The translations under genes and the position numbers were made by a program. From the NCBI RefSeq assembly GCF_024448895.1, contig NZ_JAMOIC010000016.1, positions 1 through 64,000 on the forward strand: 64,000 nt of DNA. The letters are read 5' to 3'. Positions 26,901 to 33,928 of this stretch are shown piece by piece (within the stretch, counting starts at the first letter, position 1; every line of letters starts with the position of its first letter). The DNA is from Stutzerimonas stutzeri (GTDB lineage: Bacteria > Pseudomonadota > Gammaproteobacteria > Pseudomonadales > Pseudomonadaceae). Below the pieces are notes generated by a model, which was given only the letters and a program-made list of their open reading frames with translations, ran no database searches and was not told the origin of the DNA.

Positions 26901-28506
26901 TGAATACACGGTGCCGCAACGGTTGATCCTGCTCGACAAGATGCCGCTGACCGCCAACGGCAAGCTCGATGTGCGGCAGCTGCCTGCGGTTCGACTGGAT
27001 TCGGATGAGCCGCTTGTGCCGCCGACCGGAGCGCTGGAAAGCGAGGTACTGCGCATCTGGCAGGACGTCCTGCAGCAGCCGCTTGGCGTTGAAAGTGATT
27101 TTTTCCGCTTGGGAGGCGACTCCATCCTGAGCATTCAGCTGGCGACCCGGCTTCGGGACGCGGGCTACCCCTGCAGCGTAAAGGAAGTCTTCGAGGCGAA
27201 AACGGTTCGGCGATTGTGTCGGGTACTCGAAATGCCGCGAGCCGCCGAGACGATCCGCGCCGAGCACGGCCTGCTGACAGGCGAGTTCCCGTTGCAACCG
27301 ATCCAGCAGTGGTTTTACGAACAGCCATTCGCTCAGCCTCAGCACTGGAATCAGGGTGTGGTGCTGCATTTGCCAGAGGCCACAACGACCCCGCAGCTGA
27401 TGGATTACATGCGGCAGCTCCTGGCACATCACGACGCGTTGCGCCTGATCGTCATCCCGTCCGGCCAGTGTTACCAAGCCTTCCTGCCACTGGCCGAGCC
27501 TGCGCGGCTGGACGCAGCCGAACTCGGGCCATCGGGCGTACAGCAGGCGTTGACCGAGCTGCAAGCGCACATGGACCCGGCCAGTGCGCGAACGCTGGCG
27601 TGGGCAGTGATCGAGAACTTGCCGAGCGGCGAGCGTGGCCTGTTCCTGGCGCTCCATCATCTGGTCGTCGATGCGGTGTCCTGGCGCATCCTGATTGAAG
27701 ACATGCAGCGTCTTGCCCGGGGCGAAACCTTGCCGGACAAGAGCAGCAGCTATAGACAGTGGGGTGAGGGTCTTGCCGCTTATGCCAAACGCGCTGAAGC
27801 GCAGCTGCCGTATTGGCGTGAGCAGGTGGGTGCGATGGATATCCGGTGCCCTGCCGACTGGTCCTCGAACGAGCGAGCCGAACCGCAATTGCTGGAGCTT
27901 GACGAGGCCACCACACGGCAGCTGACACAGGTTGCTACCGTGCGACTGCAAAGCGATGTACGTGAAATCCTGCTGGCCGCGCTGACGCGGTCCCTGAGCG
28001 ACCTGGGGTTTGGCGAACAGCAGTGGATCATGCTCGAAGGGCATGGTCGCGAGCACATCGAAGCTGGACTGGACGTCGGCCGCACGGTGGGTTGGTTCAC
28101 CAGCATGTTTCCGGTAAGGGTGTGCAACCAGGCCGACTGGACGGCGCTGCTACGGCAAGCCGCTGACCAGCTGCGCCAGGTCCCCGACAAGGGCGTGGGT
28201 TATCTCCCATTGCGCAACAACCCGGTGCATCGCGATTCGCTGCCATTACCACCTGTGGCGCTGAACTACCTGGGCGTCTACGGCAGTGGAGCAGGGCATT
28301 GGCAGCCCTTGCCAATGCCTGCAGGCAACCCGAGCGGTAAGGGCAACCTGTCCGCAGAGCTGATCAGTCTGCACGGCGGTGTGTTCGACGGGCTGCTGAC
28401 CCTGCGCCAGATCGGCAGCCTGCGTGCGGATCTGAGTGCGCAGCTGCTGACGTCGCTGAAGACGAACCTTCAACGCTTGGCGGCCTTGAATGAGGACGCA
28501 CCATGA
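23944..28506 (+). CDS. amoG: NRPS, docking-C-A-T-E module with epimerase (AmoG-like)
   Basis: A 1520-residue module. The first ~60 residues (LLKHLAQQGVQLALND, IRDNRDAIIECL) look like a TubC-type docking domain. A condensation domain (HHIISDGWS near 205), an adenylation domain ([10 protein letters not shown] near 682, DMYGPTEAT) and a carrier domain (LGGDSILSI near 1056) follow. The C-terminal epimerase has HHLVVDAVSW near 1237, EGHGRE near 1365 and VGWFTSMFP near 1382. The hand-aligned adenylation code D-A-M-F-G-G-M-V is not one I recognise. By position it should correspond to the D-Phe/D-Trp module of amonabactin. No thioesterase follows. It overlaps the next gene by four bases. Confidence 0.88.
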   Translation: MHNNIIGLLKHLAQQGVQLALNDQRQLVSQARKDAITPALGQQIRDNRDAIIECLRAQQAFDSPITAQRGSVGPLSSSQSGLWFIEQYEQGSHLYNMPVFFRLTGELDVDALTFAFDALVARHTSLRTRFQRSAEGRGEQEILAHTEFHLARENLSYLEPQAREERVAQRVREEILQSFDITSGMLTRVTLLELGEREHVLMINQHHIISDGWSVKNMFADLKVAYLAYQNRQQPSWEEPRLSYIDYAHWFNSPLFRDYHEQFKAFWVERLAGIPDVHSLPLDKPRPAQPASGGEVVFSTIDNCLWARFKALCQQHNTSPFIGLHAVLALLLARHSGERDIVIGTPLAYRERPEVEPVVGFFVNTLVLRTQLPERQRFVDYLIQCRTEDLQAFDHQLYRFEALSEALGMDRHTAINPIFQIMLVYQARVDFNDLIPGCNAMEETSPVLPAKTDISVKVTELVDSVRVDWLYATALFERSSVEGYASRLLNLLQAVVETPEQDIWQLPMHDQALLKQTAEKLSALPVAYPDGLTALSLFNDIVRSHANRPALRQSSSWISYAELDARANRLANWLQVQGCTDGDLVGVLARRENAFVTALLACWKVGAAYVPLDPDYPQQRIAHIVRDAELQLIIGQGEAPFALEAGQHWVNLRSEVLQAQLDAQSPDAPPLRQEPQRLAQVIYTSGSTGTPKGVMVEHGSLVNLLRDHGRRLMVEPGDRMLDCMSLSFDAGNMCALVPLVHGACLLWADPGEGLLDEIERTQTTHMIFATALLATLPERRLPAMKAVGFGGEACPPALAHRWARQFRLIDMYGPTEATVTALTKTLVVGARLTIGEPIDGLQAVVLDRHGALCPAGVPGELCLAGLGLARGYLNQPERTSDVFREHRIAGVTVRLYHTGDRARQLANGEYEYLGRLDAQIKLRGYRIEPGEIEAQLHAICPGLQEIKVIVARQETRQALVAYATVTPGAAAPQPDDILQRVSRRLPEYTVPQRLILLDKMPLTANGKLDVRQLPAVRLDSDEPLVPPTGALESEVLRIWQDVLQQPLGVESDFFRLGGDSILSIQLATRLRDAGYPCSVKEVFEAKTVRRLCRVLEMPRAAETIRAEHGLLTGEFPLQPIQQWFYEQPFAQPQHWNQGVVLHLPEATTTPQLMDYMRQLLAHHDALRLIVIPSGQCYQAFLPLAEPARLDAAELGPSGVQQALTELQAHMDPASARTLAWAVIENLPSGERGLFLALHHLVVDAVSWRILIEDMQRLARGETLPDKSSSYRQWGEGLAAYAKRAEAQLPYWREQVGAMDIRCPADWSSNERAEPQLLELDEATTRQLTQVATVRLQSDVREILLAALTRSLSDLGFGEQQWIMLEGHGREHIEAGLDVGRTVGWFTSMFPVRVCNQADWTALLRQAADQLRQVPDKGVGYLPLRNNPVHRDSLPLPPVALNYLGVYGSGAGHWQPLPMPAGNPSGKGNLSAELISLHGGVFDGLLTLRQIGSLRADLSAQLLTSLKTNLQRLAALNEDAP

Positions 28507-29948
28507 CCTCACTCAATTCACGATTCGCCGGTGTTTTTGCCCGTCACCCCGACCAGCCGGCATTGGGATGTATGGGTGCCAGCTTCAGCTATGCCGAACT
28601 GCAGGCGCGGGTGGCGGCCATCGTGCTGCAACTGCGTGCCAAAAGGCTGGTTGCGGGTGATCGCGTCGGTTTGCATCTGAGTCGGGGGCCCGATCTGATC
28701 GCCGCGCTGCTGGCTTGTCTGCATGAAGGTCTGTGCTTTGTGCCACTCGAACCGGACTTTCCGCTCGACCGGCTGCAAGGCATCGCTGACGACGCGCAGG
28801 TGCATTGGGTGATTCAGGATGAGCAGGCTTCACGGTCGCTTTCGCCGTCGCTGCGCCTGAAGCCGGGTATCGCGGACATGCCCGCTTCGCCAGTGCTGAG
28901 TGATGAATTGCCGGCTTACATGATGTTCACCTCCGGCTCCACAGGCAGACCCAAGGGCGTGGTCGTCGGCCGCGCTGCCCTTGCCAATTTTCTCGATGCG
29001 GCGACGCGAAGAGTCGGAGTCGGGCCGCATACGCGTTGGCTGTTCACCACGACCCCGGCTTTCGATATTTCCTTGCTGGAAATGCTAGGGCCGCTCTGGG
29101 CGGGTGGCTATGTCGAGGTGGTCTGTGCTCCTGCTCACAAGGACCCGGTGGCACTGCTGCAGTTACTCGACAGCCGACCGGATCTCAATACGCTGCAAGC
29201 AACCCCTGCGTTTTGGAGGATGCTGCTCAAGGCAGGATGGCAGGGCCGCGCCGGCCTGATCGCGTTGTGCGGTGGAGAAGCCCTGGACACTGCACTCGCG
29301 ACCCGGCTCGGCGCATCGGTTGGCCAACTCTGGAACTGCTACGGCCCCACGGAGGCGACCATCTGGTCAATGATGGCGCCGGTCGACTTGTCGGCTGAGC
29401 AAGGCGTACGCCTCAGGCACTCACTTGATGGGTATCGGCACTGGGTACTGGATGAGGACGGTGATGATGTCGGATCCGGTGGCAAGGGTGAATTGTGTAT
29501 CGAAGGTATTTCACTGGCCCAAGGCTACTGGCAGCGCAGCGAGTTGAGCGATCAGGCTTTCATCAGCTGGCGGGGGCGGCGTCTGTATCGCACCGGTGAC
29601 CGGGTACGCCGAACCGGTGACGACGAGTTCCTGTATCTCGGACGCCAGGACGACCAGATCAAGCTGCGTGGCTTCCGAATCGAGCTGGGGGAGATCGAAG
29701 CGAACCTAAGGCAGATAGACGGGGTTCAGGATGCGGCGGTGCGCTTGCTCGGCGCAGGCGATGATGCCTGTCTGGTGGGCTATGTGGAGGCAGGATGCCA
29801 GGGCGCCCCCAGTCGGGTTCAGATTCGGCGAGCGCTTCATCTGACCCTGCCGCACTACATGATTCCGAGCCGCATCGTGATGATCGACGCGTTACCCAAA
29901 ACTCCCAGTGGAAAGATCGATCGCAAGCGCCTGCCCGAGCCGCTCTGA
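28503..29948 (+). CDS. amoH: Stand-alone adenylation domain, predicted glycine-activating (AmoH-like)
   Basis: A 481-residue single adenylation domain ending directly after the A10 lysine (TPSGKIDRKRLPEPL), without a carrier domain. Core motifs are [28 protein letters not shown] and GRQDDQIKLRGFRIE. The code aligned by hand reads D-I-L-Q-L-G-C-I with W next, one step from the standard glycine code D-I-L-Q-L-G-L-I. Glycine is an optional residue in amonabactins, and AmoH is the last gene of that operon. It must load a carrier domain in trans; which one is unknown. It is the last gene of the plus-strand operon. Confidence 0.85.
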   Translation: MTSLNSRFAGVFARHPDQPALGCMGASFSYAELQARVAAIVLQLRAKRLVAGDRVGLHLSRGPDLIAALLACLHEGLCFVPLEPDFPLDRLQGIADDAQVHWVIQDEQASRSLSPSLRLKPGIADMPASPVLSDELPAYMMFTSGSTGRPKGVVVGRAALANFLDAATRRVGVGPHTRWLFTTTPAFDISLLEMLGPLWAGGYVEVVCAPAHKDPVALLQLLDSRPDLNTLQATPAFWRMLLKAGWQGRAGLIALCGGEALDTALATRLGASVGQLWNCYGPTEATIWSMMAPVDLSAEQGVRLRHSLDGYRHWVLDEDGDDVGSGGKGELCIEGISLAQGYWQRSELSDQAFISWRGRRLYRTGDRVRRTGDDEFLYLGRQDDQIKLRGFRIELGEIEANLRQIDGVQDAAVRLLGAGDDACLVGYVEAGCQGAPSRVQIRRALHLTLPHYMIPSRIVMIDALPKTPSGKIDRKRLPEPL

Positions 29949-29956
29949 GCGATGAG

Positions 29957-29994
29957 GCGGCGAGCCGTGCTAAGCACAGCAACGGGCTCGCCGC
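29957..29994. terminator. Hairpin between convergent siderophore operons
   Basis: GCGGCGAGCC and GGCTCGCCGC form a perfect 10-bp stem around an 18-base loop in the 51-bp gap between the two convergent operons. There is no strong U-run on either strand, so efficiency is uncertain. Confidence 0.5.
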
Positions 29995-29999
29995 ATCGG

Positions 30000-30944
30000 T
30001 CAGTCCCTGGCTACTGGCTCGGCGTCCGCTTTGCCAATGATGGATTCGATGTCCTCAATTACTTGCAGGGCAGCCATCGGGCCACCGAGCGAGGTCCACA
30101 GCGAACCATCCACGGCGGCGAAGCGCTTGGCCTGGATCGCAGATAACTGGCGGAAGGCGGCCGTCTCCTCGGCCTGGTTCAGCGCCTCGACCGCTTCGCC
30201 GCTGGTAGCGAGGGTACCGATTACCAGCCAGTCGCCGTCGAGCAGTTCGAGCGATTCGAGGCTGAGGGCCATCGAATGGGTGTGCCCCGGGTCCTGCTGA
30301 TGGGCCGGGCGCACCAAGCCGACGTCTTCGAGGACGGTGCTGGAGAACGCGTCCTTGAACATGTAGGACGGGCCTTTTGGGTTCCAGCGCACGATGCTGA
30401 ACGTTTCGCCGTGATGATCCTGCAGCCTTTGGCGTGCTTCCGCAGCCCGGGCCTTGTATCGCTCAAGAAAGGCCTGGGCTTCGGCATCCTTGTTCAGCAC
30501 GTGAGCGGTTCGCAACATGCTCTCCTGCCATGGGCGCGCCCAGTTGAAGGTGATGACGGTTGGCGCAATCTCGTTGAGGATGGCGAGCTGCTCCGGCTTT
30601 ACCGGGCCGGTGAGGATCAGGTCTGGCTCGAGCTCAAGCAGCACTTCCAGATTGGGGTTGTCGAGATCTCCGACGACTTTGATGCCCTTTGGCACTTTGC
30701 CTTCAAGGTAACGAGGCGGCGCGGCCTGGCCGCGACCGTTGACGGTGCCGATCGGCGTAACGCCGAGGGTCAAGGCGGTGTCGAGGTCGATCTCGCTGAG
30801 GGTGATGATGCGTTCAGGCGCTGTCGGGATGGTGACGCTGTTGCCAAATGCATCTTCGACCTGACGCGTTTGTGCCTGGGTATTGAGTGTCAGCAGGCCG
30901 GTCAGCAATGCGGCAGTCAGGGTCAGGGGGAATCTCAGGCTCAT
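30000..30944 (-). CDS. Ferric siderophore ABC transporter, periplasmic binding protein (FepB-like)
   Basis: A 314-residue class III binding protein with a cleavable signal peptide (MSLRFPLTLTAALLTG...NTQAQ) and no lipobox. It carries the family signatures PERIITLSEIDLDTALTLG, PNLEVLLELEPDLIL and VDGSLWTSLGGPMAAL. It should deliver the ferric catecholate to the permease pair encoded upstream. Its start overlaps the ATPase stop by four bases. It is the last gene of the minus-strand uptake operon and converges on amoH. Confidence 0.9.
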   Translation of the reverse strand: MSLRFPLTLTAALLTGLLTLNTQAQTRQVEDAFGNSVTIPTAPERIITLSEIDLDTALTLGVTPIGTVNGRGQAAPPRYLEGKVPKGIKVVGDLDNPNLEVLLELEPDLILTGPVKPEQLAILNEIAPTVITFNWARPWQESMLRTAHVLNKDAEAQAFLERYKARAAEARQRLQDHHGETFSIVRWNPKGPSYMFKDAFSSTVLEDVGLVRPAHQQDPGHTHSMALSLESLELLDGDWLVIGTLATSGEAVEALNQAEETAAFRQLSAIQAKRFAAVDGSLWTSLGGPMAALQVIEDIESIIGKADAEPVARD

Positions 30945-31792
30945 AGGGTTTCATCCTGTGGTGCAAGTTCGTAATGGGCACTTGCCTGGAATGCAGGCGC
31001 TAGGGATGGGGTCAGTGGTCGTCGGCGCGGCACGATTACCGGCGCGCCATCCCCAGGTGCCGGGAGGATGTCAACTTCGGTCTGGTAAAGGTGATCCACC
31101 AGCTCCTTGGTGATCACTTGCCGCGCCGGCCCCATGGCCTGAATGCGGCCATCGGCGAGGGCGATCAGTTCGTCGCAATAGCGCGCTGCGATGCCCAGGT
31201 CGTGGATGACGATCAGCACCGTGCGGCCCTCGGTCGCGATTCGATGCACGGCTTCCATGACCTCGGCCTGATGGCCGATATCCAGCGCGCTGGTGGGCTC
31301 ATCCAGCAGGATCAGATCGGTGTTCTGCGCCAGGATCATGCCCAGCCACGCGCGTTGCGCCTGGCCGCCGGAAAGCGAGGACGCCTGCTGCTGCCATATG
31401 GCGTCGAGCTGCATTGCCACTCTGGCTTTTTCAACCTGAGCGGCGTCTTCTTCGCTCCACTGGTTGAACCAGCCTTGATGAGGGTGACGTCCGTATTGCA
31501 CCAGCTGTTCCACGCGAATGCCTTCCGCCATGACCGGCCTTTGCGGCAGAAATGCCAGCTGCCTGGCGAGGCGTTTCAAGGTGAAGCGAGTCAGTGATTC
31601 ACCCTGTACTTCAATGTCGCCACGTTGCAGGGGTAGCTGTCGCGCCAGGAGCTTCAGCAGCGTGGATTTGCCGCTGCCATTCGGGCCGACGATTCCGATC
31701 AGCCGCCCCTTGGGCAGCGAAAAGGACAGGTCTTCGAGCACGACCTTGTCCTGATAGGCGAAGTGCAGGTTCCGCACCTGGAGAACGGTCAT
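30941..31792 (-). CDS. Ferric siderophore ABC transporter, ATPase (FepC-like)
   Basis: A 283-residue ATPase of the iron-siderophore/vitamin B12 class. Walker A is GPNGSGKSTLL near residue 36, the signature is LSGGQAQRAWL, Walker B is LILLDEPTSALD and the H-loop is VIHDLG. It powers inner-membrane import through the two permeases encoded immediately upstream. The start codon overlaps the preceding stop by one base (TGATG). A poorly conserved C-terminal tail of about 40 residues follows the usual EVDILPAPGDGAP end. Confidence 0.93.
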   Translation of the reverse strand: MTVLQVRNLHFAYQDKVVLEDLSFSLPKGRLIGIVGPNGSGKSTLLKLLARQLPLQRGDIEVQGESLTRFTLKRLARQLAFLPQRPVMAEGIRVEQLVQYGRHPHQGWFNQWSEEDAAQVEKARVAMQLDAIWQQQASSLSGGQAQRAWLGMILAQNTDLILLDEPTSALDIGHQAEVMEAVHRIATEGRTVLIVIHDLGIAARYCDELIALADGRIQAMGPARQVITKELVDHLYQTEVDILPAPGDGAPVIVPRRRPLTPSLAPAFQASAHYELAPQDETL

Positions 31793-32835
31793 CAGTCAGC
31801 TCCTCGTCTGTCCTTGATGAGCAGGCCCAGCAGCAGGATGCCACCGAGCAGGCGAGTCATGATTCCCGTAGGAATCTCTTCTGGTTGAGCCAGCACGCGG
31901 ACCAGCGTGTCACTGCCCAGCATCAGCACGGCACCACACATCGCGGCGAGCCAGATAGGCGCAAGGTTGTCCCGCGCCAGCCAGCTCGCGAGTATGGGCG
32001 CGGCCATGGCGATGAAAACCACCGGGCCGGCGATGGCCGTGCCCAGGGACGCCACCAGGATCGCCAGCCCCAGGACGGACAGCTGAATGAGCGGTACACG
32101 AACGCCGAGGTTCTGCGCGGTCGCATCGCCGAAGCGAAGCAATGCCAGTGGGCGGTTGATCAGCGCCATCAGCGGGCAAAGTACCAGCAGCACCAGGGTG
32201 ATGGGCTTCACCGTTTGATAACTGACCCCGGCGAAATGGCCCATCGTCCAGAGGTAAATGCTGCCCAGATGCACCAGCGGTTGGGTGGACATGGCGAAGT
32301 CGCCGATAGCGCCGAGCAACTCGGAGAGTGCGATACCGATGACGATGAACAGATAACCTTGCTCGCCAGGGCGTCGGCAGAGCGTGAACAGCGCCGCGGC
32401 GGCGAAGAGCGCGCCCAGCGGCGACGCCCACCAGGGCCAGCTGCCCAGGGTGAGGTACATGGCAAAGCCGACCACTGCGAGGGAAGCGCCTTCGTTCACC
32501 CCGATCATATCCGGGGTCGCCAGTCGATTTCGTACCAGCGTCTGGATCAGGCAACCCGCCATGCCCATGGCCAAACCCGCCACAACAGCCGCAGCGATGC
32601 GCGGCATGCGGATCTTGAACACCATGATTTCGTGCAGTTTGCTGCCGTTGCCGCCCAGCGTTGCCATGACATCGCGCACGCCCATGTTGCCGGAGCCAAG
32701 GCTGATGGCGACAACGGCGAAACCGGCGAGCAGCGTGGTCAGCAGGCCGAACATCAGCCAGTTTCTCCGGTGCAGCAACACGCTCAGGCTGCCCAGCCGG
32801 ACGGTCCAGAAACCGCTAGGGGTGATGGAGGCCAT
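31792..32835 (-). CDS. Ferric siderophore ABC transporter permease (FepG-like)
   Basis: A 347-residue membrane protein of the FecCD family, with about nine to ten hydrophobic segments. The family motif RMPRIAAAVVAGLAMGMAG lies near residue 80, and GPVVFIAMAAPILA in the second half. It should pair with the product of the next upstream gene as a heterodimeric channel. The two permease genes are two bases apart. Confidence 0.92.
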   Translation of the reverse strand: MASITPSGFWTVRLGSLSVLLHRRNWLMFGLLTTLLAGFAVVAISLGSGNMGVRDVMATLGGNGSKLHEIMVFKIRMPRIAAAVVAGLAMGMAGCLIQTLVRNRLATPDMIGVNEGASLAVVGFAMYLTLGSWPWWASPLGALFAAAALFTLCRRPGEQGYLFIVIGIALSELLGAIGDFAMSTQPLVHLGSIYLWTMGHFAGVSYQTVKPITLVLLVLCPLMALINRPLALLRFGDATAQNLGVRVPLIQLSVLGLAILVASLGTAIAGPVVFIAMAAPILASWLARDNLAPIWLAAMCGAVLMLGSDTLVRVLAQPEEIPTGIMTRLLGGILLLGLLIKDRRGAD

Positions 32836-32837
32836 GT

Positions 32838-33872
32838 CTACCTCACGGTCAGCAGTGAACGAAAACCACCGCGCAGCACGATGGTGATCAAGGCGGGAGC
32901 GCCGATTGCAGCCAGCAGCGTACCCACGGGTAACTCATAGGGCTGCAGCAGCCATCGCGCGAGAACATCCGCGGCAAGCAGGAAAAGCATGCCGAACAGA
33001 GTCGAAAACAGCAGTTGCCGGAGCAGCCCGACGGGTTCGATCAGTCGCGCGCAATAAGCAGCTAGAAAGCCAACAAAGCCTATCGGCCCGGCGATGGAAA
33101 TGGCGCAGGCGGTAAGCAGTGTCGAAGCGACCAATACGCCAACCCGCACCCCGGTGGTATGAATGCCCAGCGCTCTGGCCTGGCTGTCGCCCATCTGCAT
33201 CAACGTCAGCTGCCGGCAGAGCAGGGCGGCCAGCACGATGCCAAGCAGTGCGACCGGAAGGATGGTCCCCAGGGCATCGAGCCTCGAAGCCGACAGTGAA
33301 CCGAGATTCCAGTAACGGAACTGGTCGAGCGCAACGCGGGTGCGCAGCAGCATGAAGTTGGCGAGCCCGCCGAAGATTGCGGCAAGCGCGACCCCGGCGA
33401 GTATCAATTTGAGCGGACTGGCCTGACCCAGCATCAGCCCGATGCCCAGAACGATCACATTGCCCAGCAGGGCACCGCTACCGGACCACAGCAGATAGCC
33501 TCGGGTCGACTCCACGTTGTAGAAGATCAATCCGATTACCAGACCGAGCACGGCGCCAGCGTTGACCCCCAGCAAGCCGGGCTCTGCCAGCGGATTACGG
33601 GTGGCGCTTTGCAATAGCGATGCGGCAACTGCGAGGCTTGCACCCACCACCAATGCGGCCAGGGTTCGCGGCAGACGCAGCGTATCGACCACCATGGCGA
33701 GTTTTTCATCCGCCACCGCCGCAGGATCACCGGTCAGATAGCGAAACACCTCGGCTGCACCGTATACGCCGGCGCCGGTACTCATCGACAGCACCAAAAA
33801 GCCCAGTAAAAGCCCGACGCTTCCCAGCAGTACCGCTTGCTGGAAGGCGGGGAAGGATTCGGTTCGGATCAT
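32838..33872 (-). CDS. Ferric siderophore ABC transporter permease (FepD-like)
   Basis: A 344-residue FecCD-family permease. It has the hallmark segments LRLPRTLAALVVGASLAVA, QSATRNPLAEPGLLGVNAGA and GPIGFVGFLAAYCARLI. It is the first of the ABC genes and follows the TonB receptor gene by 56 bp, a gap holding a terminator-like hairpin that may reduce ABC expression relative to the receptor. No strong ribosome binding site precedes the ATG. Confidence 0.92.
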   Translation of the reverse strand: MIRTESFPAFQQAVLLGSVGLLLGFLVLSMSTGAGVYGAAEVFRYLTGDPAAVADEKLAMVVDTLRLPRTLAALVVGASLAVAASLLQSATRNPLAEPGLLGVNAGAVLGLVIGLIFYNVESTRGYLLWSGSGALLGNVIVLGIGLMLGQASPLKLILAGVALAAIFGGLANFMLLRTRVALDQFRYWNLGSLSASRLDALGTILPVALLGIVLAALLCRQLTLMQMGDSQARALGIHTTGVRVGVLVASTLLTACAISIAGPIGFVGFLAAYCARLIEPVGLLRQLLFSTLFGMLFLLAADVLARWLLQPYELPVGTLLAAIGAPALITIVLRGGFRSLLTVR

Positions 33873-33894
33873 CGAAAGCAGAGAACTCCAAAGG

Positions 33895-33915
33895 CCCGGC
33901 AGCGCGGCTGCCGGG
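33895..33915 (-). terminator. Attenuator-like hairpin between receptor and permease genes
   Basis: CCCGGCAGC and GCTGCCGGG form a perfect 9-bp stem with a three-base loop. On the minus strand it is followed by CCTTTGG, a weak U-run. It probably gives partial termination or protects the receptor mRNA. Confidence 0.5.
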
Positions 33916-33928
33916 GTGTCGTGGTGAA

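Noticed and set aside
25912-28056. 714-residue open frame antisense to the second NRPS gene
   Set aside because: Its product is rich in Arg, Gln and His without family motifs. It lies opposite a gene with complete NRPS motifs and is a high-GC shadow frame.
16384-29948. Enterobactin or bacillibactin assignment
   Set aside because: There is no serine/threonine module and no thioesterase, and an epimerase and lone Gly A domain are present. Module order and A codes fit amonabactin better.
31594-32940. 448-residue open frame antisense to the siderophore ABC genes
   Set aside because: Low-complexity Gln/His/Arg-rich translation opposite a FecCD permease. It is a shadow frame.
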